The position numbers and the translations under genes are program-made. From the NCBI RefSeq assembly GCF_025499515.1, contig NZ_JAMKFA010000001.1:310001-374000 (forward strand): a stretch of DNA of 64,000 bases. Reading direction: 5' to 3'. The DNA is from Flavobacterium odoriferum. Lineage in GTDB: Bacteria > Bacteroidota > Bacteroidia > Flavobacteriales > Flavobacteriaceae. Below the pieces are notes generated by a model. It worked only from the letters and a program-made list of their open reading frames with translations, was not told where the DNA came from and did not search any database. Below, piece after piece: positions 36,305 through 44,979 of this stretch; within the stretch, counting starts at the first letter, position 1, and each line of letters starts with the position of its first letter.

Positions 36305-37471
36305 TTATTCCACAAACAACACCAATCCTTTCAAATAATGTCCTTCTGGATGGTAAATATTGGTTGGGTGATCGGGTCCTTGTTCTAATTTGTGTAAAAC
36401 TCTGATGCTTCTTCCAGTTTCTATGGCTGCTGCGGCAACGGTGTTATAAAACAACACATCGTCTATCACTTGTGAGCAAGAAAACGTGAATAAAATTCCG
36501 TTAGGTGCTAAGGCTTTTAATCCTGCTATATTTAAGCGTTTGTAGGCTTGCGTTGCCGTATGTTTACTTTTGATACTTTTTGCGAAAGCGGGTGGATCTA
36601 AAACAATCACATCGTATTGTTGCGTGTGCTCTTTCATGAAGTTAAACACATCGTCAGCTACAGCTTTGTGGTTGGCGTTTGGAAAATTTAATTCCATATT
36701 ACTAGCTGCCAAGTCCACCGCTTTTTGAGAAATATCTACCGAAGTTACCAATTCGGCTCCAGCACTCATGGCATAAATAGAAAATCCGCCTGTGTAACAA
36801 AACGTATTTAATACTTTTTTACCTTTTGAGAATTCGCCTAATAATTTTCGGTTTTCGCGTTGGTCTAAGAAGAAACCTGTTTTTTGCCCTTCTACCCAAT
36901 TTACTGAAAACAAAATGTTGTTCTCTTTTGCAACTGCTTCAGCTTTGTTTCCGAATAAGAAATAATCGGTTCCGTTATTCGGTAAAGTTCCTGAACTTTT
37001 GCAATAAATGGTTTCACAATACTCCGAAAAATTCGATTTTATGGCTTCGGAAATTTTCTCCATTTGAAGAAAAACTCCTGTTGAATGCGCTTGAATAACC
37101 CAGTTTTTATCGTAATAATCAATAATTAATCCCGAAATTCCATCGCCTTCTCCGTGAATTACTCGGAACGCATTGGTAACTTCAAAATCCAATAACTGAG
37201 TACGTAAATACCAAGCCGATTGTAGTTTGGCTGCCCAAAAGTTCTCAGAGAAAGTTTCATTTGCGAAAGTCAAAATACGAACCACAATACTTCCTTTATC
37301 GCTGAAATATCCGGTTCCTAAGTGATTGTTTTTCGAATCGACTACATCTACCATTTCGCCATCGTTTATTTCACGACTCACGCCATAAACCGCACCACTG
37401 AAAATCCAAGGGTGACGACGTTGAATAGATTTTTCTTTACCTGATTTTAGAATTACTTTTGGTAAGCTCAT
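36305..37471 (-). CDS. rlmI: Class I rRNA methyltransferase RlmI-like
   Basis: A 388-residue protein with an N-terminal PUA domain (KSIQRRHPWIFSGAV) and a SAM-dependent methyltransferase domain (VLNTFCYTGGFSIYAMSAGA; VLDPPAFAKS). RlmI makes 5-methylcytosine at position 1962 of E. coli 23S rRNA; here the target is inferred by family. The Cys in FSCSQ near the C-terminus is in the usual place. Confidence 0.9.
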   Translation of the reverse strand: MSLPKVILKSGKEKSIQRRHPWIFSGAVYGVSREINDGEMVDVVDSKNNHLGTGYFSDKGSIVVRILTFANETFSENFWAAKLQSAWYLRTQLLDFEVTNAFRVIHGEGDGISGLIIDYYDKNWVIQAHSTGVFLQMEKISEAIKSNFSEYCETIYCKSSGTLPNNGTDYFLFGNKAEAVAKENNILFSVNWVEGQKTGFFLDQRENRKLLGEFSKGKKVLNTFCYTGGFSIYAMSAGAELVTSVDISQKAVDLAASNMELNFPNANHKAVADDVFNFMKEHTQQYDVIVLDPPAFAKSIKSKHTATQAYKRLNIAGLKALAPNGILFTFSCSQVIDDVLFYNTVAAAAIETGRSIRVLHKLEQGPDHPTNIYHPEGHYLKGLVLFVE

Positions 37472-37484
37472 TTTCTTGAAAAAA

Positions 37485-37587
37485 TTACCGCGGATTCGCA
37501 GATTATTATTTATTTTTAGGAGGTTTCTTTATTGAAAAAACGCAGATTCACAGATGTTTAAAATTGTAATCTGTGAATCTGCGGTAA
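37485..37587. repeat. Intergenic palindromic repeat cluster, also scoB terminator
   Basis: Three copies of a CGCAGATTCACAGAT-like unit: 37485-37505 and 37541-37555 in one orientation, 37567-37587 inverted. The inner pair forms a perfect 15-bp stem (37541-37555 with 37569-37583) followed by six T residues on the minus strand, so it should terminate scoB transcripts. The outer pair matches at 19 of 21 positions. Confidence 0.75.
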
Positions 37588-37602
37588 AATTAAAATTAAT
37601 AT

Positions 37603-38262
37603 TTAATCGATTTTCATTTCAAGAATTTCTCCTTCAATGATTAAATCGGCTTCTGTTGCTTTGATGATGTCTTCTACTGAAACACCTGGCGCTCTTTCTA
37701 ACAATTTGAATCCTTTTGGGGTGATTTCTAAAACTGCTAATTCGGTAACGACTTTTTTCACACAACCCACTCCAGTTAATGGAAGCGTACATTTTTTCAA
37801 GATTTTCGATTCTCCAGCTTTATTCACGTGCATCATAGCTACGATAATATTTTCTGCAGAAGCTACTAAATCCATAGCGCCACCCATTCCTTTTACCATT
37901 TTTCCTGGGATTTTCCAGTTGGCGATATCTCCGTTTTCAGAAACTTCCATTGCACCTAAAATGGTTAAATCAACTTTTTGTGCACGAATCATTCCGAAAC
38001 TAAACGCAGAATCAAAGAAACTTGCTCCTGGCAAAGTGGTAATCGTTTGTTTTCCTGCGTTGATGATATCGGCATCTTCTTCTCCTTCAAAAGGGAAAGG
38101 CCCCATGCCTAAAACTCCATTTTCCGATTGAAATTCAACTGAAATATCTGTACGAACGTAATTGGCAACCAAAGTTGGAATTCCGATTCCTAAGTTTACA
38201 TAGTAACCGTCTTTTACTTCTTGTGCTATTCTTTTTGCGATTTGATTTTTATCTAATGCCAT
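37603..38262 (-). CDS. scoB: 3-oxoacid CoA-transferase, subunit B
   Basis: A 219-residue beta subunit of succinyl-CoA:3-ketoacid CoA-transferase, which moves CoA to acetoacetate or similar acids. The catalytic Glu is in SENGVLGMG, after YVNLGIGIPTLV. It would normally follow subunit A directly; here it is separated by 423 bases holding a four-helix-bundle gene and inverted repeats. Confidence 0.93.
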   Translation of the reverse strand: MALDKNQIAKRIAQEVKDGYYVNLGIGIPTLVANYVRTDISVEFQSENGVLGMGPFPFEGEEDADIINAGKQTITTLPGASFFDSAFSFGMIRAQKVDLTILGAMEVSENGDIANWKIPGKMVKGMGGAMDLVASAENIIVAMMHVNKAGESKILKKCTLPLTGVGCVKKVVTELAVLEITPKGFKLLERAPGVSVEDIIKATEADLIIEGEILEMKID

Positions 38263-38268
38263 ATATTA

Positions 38269-38670
38269 TTTGATGATTTGAAAATTTGATGATTTGAAAA
38301 TTAACCCTTCTTTGAAGAAGATATTATTTTGGAAATTATCAAATTTATCGATTGTAATTTTTTAAATAATTCTTCATTAGGATTTGGATAGAATTCAGAA
38401 TTCTGACATAACTCTAACCAAAATTGCAACTCATCTGCTTCTTTAGCTGAAATTTTAAACTTATGAATAAAATCAGCTTTGCTTTCTGCATTTTGAGCTT
38501 CTCTAATATTTGCTCCTATTGATGTTCCACTTCTAAAAATTTGAGATGCCATTTCAAAACGATTAGATTTTCTAATTTCCTCTGAAAAACTTATTATTTC
38601 AAGAGCAAACTCAAATGTTAATTTTACAATTAAATTATCTTTATCGTTTCTCATCTTCAAATTTTCAAAT
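38269..38670. mobile_element. Small inverted-repeat-bounded element with four-helix-bundle gene
   Basis: The scoB-proximal end carries two tandem copies of TTTGATGATTTGAAAA (38269-38284, 38285-38300). ATTTGAAAATTTGA at 38276-38289 has an exact inverted copy at 38657-38670. Between them lies one small gene reading in the sco direction. The layout suggests a short insertion of about 0.4 kb between scoA and scoB. No transposase is encoded, so movement would need outside help; its mobile nature is inference. Confidence 0.5.
38301..38654 (-). CDS. Four-helix-bundle protein (23S rRNA intervening-sequence family)
   Basis: A 117-residue all-helical protein of the S23/IVS family, recognised from FEMASQIFRSGTSIGANI, EAQNAESKADFIHKF and KEADELQFWLEL. 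The family is related to Avd of diversity-generating retroelements and often sits in unrelated spots in bacterial genomes. The ATG at 38654 is preferred over a TTG two codons upstream. It lies between scoA and scoB inside inverted repeats; function unknown. Confidence 0.85.
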   Translation of the reverse strand: MRNDKDNLIVKLTFEFALEIISFSEEIRKSNRFEMASQIFRSGTSIGANIREAQNAESKADFIHKFKISAKEADELQFWLELCQNSEFYPNPNEELFKKLQSINLIISKIISSSKKG

Positions 38671-38685
38671 TAAAGAATCTTCAAA

Positions 38686-39384
38686 TTATTTTTGACGAAC
38701 TGTTCTTTGCTCAATTCTTTTCTCAAATTTTTCTCCTTGGAAAATACGGTTGACCATAATTCCTGGAATGTGAATTTCGTTAGGATTTAAAGTTCCTGCT
38801 GGCACTAATTCTTCTACCTCAGCAATAGTGATTTTTGCAGCACCTGCCATACAAGCGTTGAAATTACGAGCTGTTCCTTTGAAAATAAGGTTTCCTGCTT
38901 CGTCACCTTTCCATGCTTTTACGATAGAAAAATCAGCTTTGTAGGCCAATTCCATCACGTGCATTTTTCCGTTGAATTCACGTGTTTCTTTTCCTTCAGC
39001 TACTTCTGTACCGAAACCTGCTGGTGTGAAGAATGCTGGAATTCCGGCTTGAGCAGCACGACATTTTTCAGCTAAAGTTCCTTGTGGAGTTAATTCTACA
39101 TCTAATTCTCCTGAAAGCATTTGACGTTCAAATTCTGCATTTTCTCCCACATAAGAAGAAATCATTTTTTTGATTTGACGTTTTTGTAAAAGTAATCCCA
39201 ATCCGAAATCATCAACCCCTGCATTATTGGAAATACAAGTAAGATTGGTTACATTTTTTTTTACTAATTCAGCAATAGTGTTTTCGGGAATACCACAAAG
39301 ACCAAAACCACCTAACATGATGGTTTGTCCGTCTTGAATTCCTTCCAACGCTTCTTTAACGTTATTAACTTTTCTAGAAATCAT
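38686..39384 (-). CDS. scoA: 3-oxoacid CoA-transferase, subunit A
   Basis: A 232-residue alpha subunit with the glycine-rich [15 protein letters not shown] motif near residues 22-36 and the [14 protein letters not shown] segment. It works with ScoB, whose gene lies beyond the small inserted element. It follows the PBP1A gene by 18 bases on the same strand. Confidence 0.93.
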   Translation of the reverse strand: MISRKVNNVKEALEGIQDGQTIMLGGFGLCGIPENTIAELVKKNVTNLTCISNNAGVDDFGLGLLLQKRQIKKMISSYVGENAEFERQMLSGELDVELTPQGTLAEKCRAAQAGIPAFFTPAGFGTEVAEGKETREFNGKMHVMELAYKADFSIVKAWKGDEAGNLIFKGTARNFNACMAGAAKITIAEVEELVPAGTLNPNEIHIPGIMVNRIFQGEKFEKRIEQRTVRQK

Positions 39385-39402
39385 ATTTTGGTTTGTTGTT
39401 GT

Positions 39403-41691
39403 TTATAATCCGAATTCGTCCATGTCTGGCTCGTCTGTTGGAACCGCAGTTGAATCAACTACTTTTCTTGGTGTCCAACAATCTACTTTTATGGATAAAT
39501 TTTCTGGTTTTTCAAAAGGTTCTTTGGATACGTCTAAATCACTATCAGCATAACATTTTTTCATAAAAATTCCCCAAATAGGCAATGCCATCGTAGCACC
39601 TTGACCTCTTCTTGTATCTCTAAAATGGGCCGCTCTGTCTTCGTTTCCAACCCAAATTCCAGTTGCTAAATTTGGCACCATTCCAATAAACCATCCATCA
39701 GAATTGTTTTGAGAAGTTCCAGTTTTTCCTGCAATTGGATTGCCAAAACTATAATCGTATTGGATGAAACCACCACCACCATATTTTAAACGAGCTCCTG
39801 TTCCAGAACTGGTTACTCCTTCCATAAGTTTAACAACTGCATAAGCGACATCTTTATTTACGACATCTTTTGTTACCGGTACAGGTTGATCAATGACTAC
39901 TCCGTTTTTATCTTCAATTTTGATGATAAATGTTGGTTTTACATACACTCCTTGATTTGCAAACGTGCTCATGGCTCCTACCATTTGTTCAACAGTAATA
40001 TCAACAGCACCTAGCGCAATTGATGGTTGTTCAGGAATATCAGAAGTAACTCCTAATTCTTTTGCCATGTCAACAACTGCTTTTGGTCCCACTCTATCAA
40101 TTAATTTTGCTGAAACCGTATTCACTGAGTTCGCCAATGCTTTTTGTAGTGTAATGGTTCCTCTGTAATTGCCATCGGAATTTTTTGGAGACCAATCGGC
40201 ATCGATTCCCCATTTGCCTTTTGGCATGGTGAAATAACTATCAATAATAGAGTCACAAGGCGACATTCCTAATTGTTCTATAGCAGTTGCATATAAGAAT
40301 GGTTTAAAAGTAGAACCTACTTGTCTTGCTCCTTGACCCACGTGATCGTATTGGAAATATTTATAATTTACACCACCTACCCATGCTTTGATGTGACCAC
40401 TTCTTGGTTCCATCGCCATCATACCTGTTTGCAGCATGTGTTTGTAGTAAATGATAGAATCTGTTGGTTTCATGATGGTGTCTTTTTCACCTTCATAAGT
40501 AAAGATTTTCATTTTTGCAGGCACATCAAAAGATTTTAGAATTTCTTCTTCTGATTTTCCATTCAAATCCATTTTTCTCCAACGCTCTGAATTCTTCTTA
40601 GCTTGTAGCATAATTTGTTGCGTTTGCTCAGGAGTTATATCAACGAAAGGTGCATTTTCTTTGTCTTTAGCTGCAATGAAAAATTCTTTTTGGAGATTTT
40701 TTAAATGCTCGGTAACCGCTTCTTCTGCATACTGTTGCATTTTAGAATCAATGGTTGTATAGATTTTTAAACCATCACGATACAAGTCATATTCTGTTCC
40801 ATCTGGTTTTAAATGCGTTTTTACCCATTTTCTCATGTAATCTCTCAGGTATTCTCTAAAATAAGTAGCACTTCCTTCGGAGTGACTTTCAGGCTTGAAA
40901 TCTAATTTGATAGGAAGTTTCTTTAATTCTTCTTTTTTTGATTCGGTAATTACACCGTTTTTAACCATTTGACCTAAAACCGTATTTCTTCTGTCTAGAA
41001 CCAATTGTGCTCTTTTTTTTCGATTTGGATTATATAACGAAGGGTTTTTTAGCATTCCAACAAACAAAGCGCCTTCTTCGATGGTTAAATCTTTTGGTTC
41101 TTTGTTCATATAAATTTTTGCTGCCGAACGAATTCCAACTGCTCCGTTTACAAAATCTACTTGATTTAAATATAATGCTATAATTTCTTGCTTTGTATAT
41201 TGACGTTCCAAGCGGATAGCAATAATCCATTCTTTTACTTTTTGGATTACTCTAAAAAGAATAAACTTTGAACCTTCACCATGAAATAAGTTTTTTGCTA
41301 ATTGTTGTGTTAACGTACTTGCTCCTCCATCTCTTCCTAATCGAACAACTGCTCTCAATGTTCCTTTAGCGTCAATTCCGGAATGTTCATAAAAACGTTC
41401 GTCTTCAGTAGCAACTAAAGCTTTTACAAGATGTTGTGGCAATTCTTCATATTTAACAGGTGTTCTGTTTTCTTTATAAAATTTACCGATTACGACTCCA
41501 TCAGCAGAAATAATTTCGGTTGCCACATTTGAATCTGGATTTTCTAAATCATCAAATGAAGGCATTTTTCCAAAAAATCCCCATGATGCAAAAAGGAATA
41601 AAAAAATAATTCCTAAAAAACCATACATAAAAAGTTGCCAAAACCTTCTTTTGTAGGTTGAATAATCGTTTGTAACTGGTTTTGTAGCCAT
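39403..41691 (-). CDS. Penicillin-binding protein 1A (bifunctional)
   Basis: A 762-residue class A PBP that polymerises and crosslinks peptidoglycan. An N-terminal membrane helix (about 17-37) precedes the GT51 domain (EDERFYEHSGID, GASTLTQQLAKN). The transpeptidase domain has SXXK in GSTFKPF, SVN in ANSVNTVSA and KTGTS in AGKTGTSQNNSDGW. It begins one base after gldH ends on the same strand, so the two are co-expressed. Confidence 0.93.
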   Translation of the reverse strand: MATKPVTNDYSTYKRRFWQLFMYGFLGIIFLFLFASWGFFGKMPSFDDLENPDSNVATEIISADGVVIGKFYKENRTPVKYEELPQHLVKALVATEDERFYEHSGIDAKGTLRAVVRLGRDGGASTLTQQLAKNLFHGEGSKFILFRVIQKVKEWIIAIRLERQYTKQEIIALYLNQVDFVNGAVGIRSAAKIYMNKEPKDLTIEEGALFVGMLKNPSLYNPNRKKRAQLVLDRRNTVLGQMVKNGVITESKKEELKKLPIKLDFKPESHSEGSATYFREYLRDYMRKWVKTHLKPDGTEYDLYRDGLKIYTTIDSKMQQYAEEAVTEHLKNLQKEFFIAAKDKENAPFVDITPEQTQQIMLQAKKNSERWRKMDLNGKSEEEILKSFDVPAKMKIFTYEGEKDTIMKPTDSIIYYKHMLQTGMMAMEPRSGHIKAWVGGVNYKYFQYDHVGQGARQVGSTFKPFLYATAIEQLGMSPCDSIIDSYFTMPKGKWGIDADWSPKNSDGNYRGTITLQKALANSVNTVSAKLIDRVGPKAVVDMAKELGVTSDIPEQPSIALGAVDITVEQMVGAMSTFANQGVYVKPTFIIKIEDKNGVVIDQPVPVTKDVVNKDVAYAVVKLMEGVTSSGTGARLKYGGGGFIQYDYSFGNPIAGKTGTSQNNSDGWFIGMVPNLATGIWVGNEDRAAHFRDTRRGQGATMALPIWGIFMKKCYADSDLDVSKEPFEKPENLSIKVDCWTPRKVVDSTAVPTDEPDMDEFGL

Positions 41692-41692
41692 G

Positions 41693-42190
41693 TTATTTTG
41701 TTTTTTCTATTCTTAATCCTAATTCTGTAATTCCTTTCAACTCAGCTACACCTTCTACTTTTCCTGTTTCTCTCACTGCTTGAACTATTTCAACATTGTA
41801 TTTTCCAGCTCTTTTGAATTTGTGATTTTCTAAATACCACAATTTACTTTCTTTTACATCTGAAAAACCTTCGCCCATTAGCGTTCCGTCTGGATTAGCC
41901 ATTAAGTATTCTAATGTATCTACTTTGATTGTTGGTTTTTTTCCTGGTTCTTTCATGGAAACAATCAAATACATGTTATTGAACGGATAATCGTTGTTGT
42001 TTCTAACATTCAAAAACAAATGATATGGATTTACAGTATCATTTTGTTCAAATGTAAAACGCAAGGTATCTGCCTTTTTCCAAGTACCATCTAATTCTTT
42101 ATATTCGCTGAAAAATTGTTTTTTATCGCAAGAGATAAAAAGCACAGCAATCAGCATCAAACCAATAAAATTAGTCTTTTTTAGGTGCAT
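41693..42190 (-). CDS. gldH: Gliding motility lipoprotein GldH
   Basis: A 165-residue lipoprotein with lipobox LFISC near residue 20 and the GldH pattern (YKELDGTWKKADTLRF, NVRNNNDYPFNNMYLIVS, LENHKFKRAGKYNVEI). GldH is needed for gliding of Flavobacterium johnsoniae and acts with the envelope gliding and type IX secretion machinery. The ATG at 42190 gives the signal peptide; an earlier in-frame start at 42253 lies far inside ricT. Its start overlaps the ricT end by 20 bases. Confidence 0.85.
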   Translation of the reverse strand: MHLKKTNFIGLMLIAVLFISCDKKQFFSEYKELDGTWKKADTLRFTFEQNDTVNPYHLFLNVRNNNDYPFNNMYLIVSMKEPGKKPTIKVDTLEYLMANPDGTLMGEGFSDVKESKLWYLENHKFKRAGKYNVEIVQAVRETGKVEGVAELKGITELGLRIEKTK

Positions 42191-43331
42191 TTTTAAAATT
42201 TGTAGGTTTCTTCTTTTTGTTTCTATTATTTGATTTTTTCTTAGGTTGATCAAAACGTGTTAAACTGTCTTGACCTACTACGTTTTCAAATTTTTTCTCT
42301 ACTTCTTGAACCGTTTCTACCACATAATCTTCCAAAGCCGCCACACGTTCTTTTTTCTTATTGATAGCTAAAATTTCTTTCACTTTTGCAACTGGTAAAA
42401 CCATCCATTGAGCTGGAGCATTCGCATAAGAAAACCACATAATTTCTTTAAAAATATCAATTTTCTGACAATACGCATCACCTTTTTCAGTATATAACTT
42501 GGTTTCCATATCGGGCATGTCTTTCAATGCATCTAAATAAGTGTCTAATTCATAGTTCAAACAACACTTTAGTTTTCCGCATTGACCCGCTAATTTTTGT
42601 GGATTTAACGACAACTGTTGGTATCGTGCTGCCGAAGTATTCACACTTCTAAAATCGGTTAACCAAGTAGAACAACACAATTCTCTTCCGCAAGAACCAA
42701 TTCCTCCCAAACGAGCTGCTTCCTGACGGAAACCTACTTGTTTCATCTCGATTCTAATTTTAAAATCTTGTGCAAATTCCTTAATTAATTGACGAAAATC
42801 GACTCTATCATTTGCCGTGTAATAAAACGTTGCTTTTGAACCATCGCCTTGAAATTCTACATCGGAAATTTTCATTTCTAATTTCAAATTGATAGCAATT
42901 TCACGAGCACGCATACGAACCGCTTCTTCTTTATTTCGGGCTTCTGTCCAAATATCGATATCTCTTTGGGAAGCTTTTCTGTATATTTTTGATAATTCTT
43001 TATCTGGATTTTCACCTTTCTTTTTCATTTGAATTTTAACCAATTCGCCTGTCAAAGTAATAATTCCGATATCGTGACCCGGAGAAGCTTCGGTAGCGAC
43101 AATGTCTCCAATAGATAACGTTAGTTTTTCGGTGTTTCTAAAAAATTCTTTTCTTCCGTTTTTAAATCTGATTTCAACAGCATCAAAAGGCGCTTGACCA
43201 CCCGGTAATGTCATGTTTGACAACCAATCGAAAACCGAAAGTTTATTGCAGCTATCGGTGCCGCAAGTCCCATTATTATTACACCCTTTTGGTGCACCGC
43301 CATCAGCGGTTGAACAGTTTGTACATGCCAT
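42171..43331 (-). CDS. ricT: PSP1-domain protein RicT (YaaT)
   Basis: A 386-residue protein with the PSP1 domain and Cys motifs GSCGRELCCSTW and GKLKCCLNYELD, which in Bacillus RicT help hold iron-sulfur clusters with RicA and RicF. There it influences RNase Y-dependent mRNA processing; the role in Bacteroidota is unknown. Extra Cys residues occur at the N-terminus (CTNCSTADG..CGTDSC) and the tail is Lys/Asn-rich. Confidence 0.88.
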   Translation of the reverse strand: MACTNCSTADGGAPKGCNNNGTCGTDSCNKLSVFDWLSNMTLPGGQAPFDAVEIRFKNGRKEFFRNTEKLTLSIGDIVATEASPGHDIGIITLTGELVKIQMKKKGENPDKELSKIYRKASQRDIDIWTEARNKEEAVRMRAREIAINLKLEMKISDVEFQGDGSKATFYYTANDRVDFRQLIKEFAQDFKIRIEMKQVGFRQEAARLGGIGSCGRELCCSTWLTDFRSVNTSAARYQQLSLNPQKLAGQCGKLKCCLNYELDTYLDALKDMPDMETKLYTEKGDAYCQKIDIFKEIMWFSYANAPAQWMVLPVAKVKEILAINKKKERVAALEDYVVETVQEVEKKFENVVGQDSLTRFDQPKKKSNNRNKKKKPTNFKNAPKKD

Positions 43332-43452
43332 AATTTAAATATATAGTGATTGTCCTAATGGACTACGTTTCAAAACGTTTTTGAGCGTAAAGATATTGAT
43401 TTTTTATGGAAACTTTCAAATTCAATCTTTTGAAGTTTTACAAATGCAAAAA

Positions 43453-43480
43453 ACCTATCTCATTATAAAACGAAATAGGT
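43453..43480 (-). terminator. Terminator closing the trhO-trhP-ferredoxin operon
   Basis: ACCTATCTC (43453-43461) and GAAATAGGT (43472-43480) pair with one mismatch over ten bases. On the minus strand the stem is followed by TTTTTTGC. Confidence 0.7.
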
Positions 43481-43507
43481 CTTTATATAGTATTGTAAAC
43501 CAAAAAA

Positions 43508-43738
43508 TTATGTCTCTTTTACTGTAATTATGTGCACGGGACAAGCTTTTACAGCCAATTCACAATTCTCAAAAATCGTATGGTCTGCCGATTTTAAAGT
43601 GTAGAAACCTTTGGCATCAACCGATTTTATTAACACCGATTTTCCATCTTTTTTAGACATCTGAAATTGTGCTGGCGCCATTTCTACACAATAATTGCAA
43701 CCAATACATTTATCTCTTTGAAGCGTAACAACAACCAT
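43508..43738 (-). CDS. Small [4Fe-4S] ferredoxin
   Basis: A 76-residue ferredoxin with CIGCNYC (residues 11-17) and a distal CP in VKACPVHI, giving ligands for one [4Fe-4S] cluster. It overlaps the trhP stop by one base (TAATG). In E. coli a small ferredoxin (YfhL) is reported to support the U32-family RNA hydroxylase RlhA, so this protein is a good candidate electron donor or cluster helper for the U32 enzyme beside it. Confidence 0.88.
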   Translation of the reverse strand: MVVVTLQRDKCIGCNYCVEMAPAQFQMSKKDGKSVLIKSVDAKGFYTLKSADHTIFENCELAVKACPVHIITVKET

Positions 43739-44979
43739 TAGTTTTCAACAATTTTATACATTTTGTCCGATAAACGAATGCGGAACGGCACTTTCAAAGT
43801 ACAACTATCTCCTTTGGTTGCTTTTTCAGAAGTGGCATCATTCACGAAAAAATCTTCTAAAATTAATTCTTGTGCTCCGGTTGATGGACCTGTAATTAGA
43901 ATTTTATCGCCTTTTTTGATGTCGTATGCTTCAATTTTGAATTCGGCTATGCTTGATTTTGGGAAATAATGCATTCCTTTTCCAACGTATACTTTTTTCT
44001 GAGTAGCATTAGAACCAGGATTATCTGACCATTCGCCTAATTTTTGTCCCAAATAATAACCGCTCCAAAAACCACGATTGTAAACGGTTGCCAAAGCTTC
44101 CATCCAAGTGTTGATTTTTTCTTTGGTAAACGTTTCTTCATAATACGAATCGATGGCTTCACGATAGGTTTTGATAACCGTTGCTACATAATCAGCTGCT
44201 CGTCCTCTACCTTCAATTTTCAAAACTTTTATTCCAGAATCGATTACTTGATCTAAAAAATCTAAGGTGCATAAATCTTTTGGAGACATTAAATATTCGT
44301 TGTCTACTTCAATTTCAAAACCACTTTCTTGGTCAATGACGGTATATTTTTTACGACAATTTTGCTTGCAAGCACCTCGATTTGCTGACGAATTATGTGA
44401 ATGTAAACTCAAATAACATTTACCTGAAACTGCCATGCATAAAGCGCCGTGACCAAAAATTTCAATTTCAACTAAATTCCCACTTGGACCTTTAACCTGT
44501 TCTTTTTCGATGTCTTCGGTGATTTTTTTTACTTGACGTAAACTCAACTCGCGAGACAATACAATCGTATCGGCAAACATGGCGTAGAATTTAACTGTTT
44601 CGATATTAGTCACATTCAATTGGGTTGAAATATGCACTTCCATTCCTATCGTTCTAGCCGTCATAATAACCGCTTGGTCGGATGCAATTACAGCCGTAAT
44701 TCCAGCTTCTTTGGCTTTGGTCAACAATGTTTTTACAATCGACAAATCGTGATCATAAATAATCGTATTTAGCGTTAAATAAGTTCTAACATTTTTTTCG
44801 TTGCAACGACGTGCAATTTCAGGTAAATCATCCAAAACAAAATTTACTGTTGCACGGGCACGCATGTTTAATTGTTCGACACCAAAATAAATGGAATCGC
44901 AACCATTATCTAAAGCCGCTTGCATAGATTCAAAATTTCCTGCAGGCGCCATCAATTCTATTCTTCCAGAAGTTGTCAT
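43738..44979 (-). CDS. trhP: U32-family tRNA hydroxylation protein (TrhP/RlhA-like)
   Basis: A 413-residue U32 'peptidase' family protein. The TIM-barrel-like core has LMAPAGNFESMQAALDNG, the HISTQLNVTN strand and Cys residues in GALCMAVSGKCYLS and NRGACKQNCRKKY expected to bind an iron-sulfur cluster. The C-terminal U32_C domain covers about 325-413. TrhP makes 5-hydroxyuridine at tRNA position 34; RlhA acts on 23S rRNA. The operon with TrhO favours TrhP. Confidence 0.88.
   Translation of the reverse strand: MTTSGRIELMAPAGNFESMQAALDNGCDSIYFGVEQLNMRARATVNFVLDDLPEIARRCNEKNVRTYLTLNTIIYDHDLSIVKTLLTKAKEAGITAVIASDQAVIMTARTIGMEVHISTQLNVTNIETVKFYAMFADTIVLSRELSLRQVKKITEDIEKEQVKGPSGNLVEIEIFGHGALCMAVSGKCYLSLHSHNSSANRGACKQNCRKKYTVIDQESGFEIEVDNEYLMSPKDLCTLDFLDQVIDSGIKVLKIEGRGRAADYVATVIKTYREAIDSYYEETFTKEKINTWMEALATVYNRGFWSGYYLGQKLGEWSDNPGSNATQKKVYVGKGMHYFPKSSIAEFKIEAYDIKKGDKILITGPSTGAQELILEDFFVNDATSEKATKGDSCTLKVPFRIRLSDKMYKIVEN

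Noticed and set aside
38301..38654. Diversity-generating retroelement suggested by an Avd-like protein
   Set aside because: No reverse transcriptase, template or variable repeat is visible in the surrounding sequence, so only the small S23-family gene can be claimed.
42191..42253. 21-codon upstream extension of GldH
   Set aside because: It would bury the lipoprotein signal peptide inside an extended N-terminus and overlap ricT further; the ATG at 42190 gives a proper lipobox spacing.
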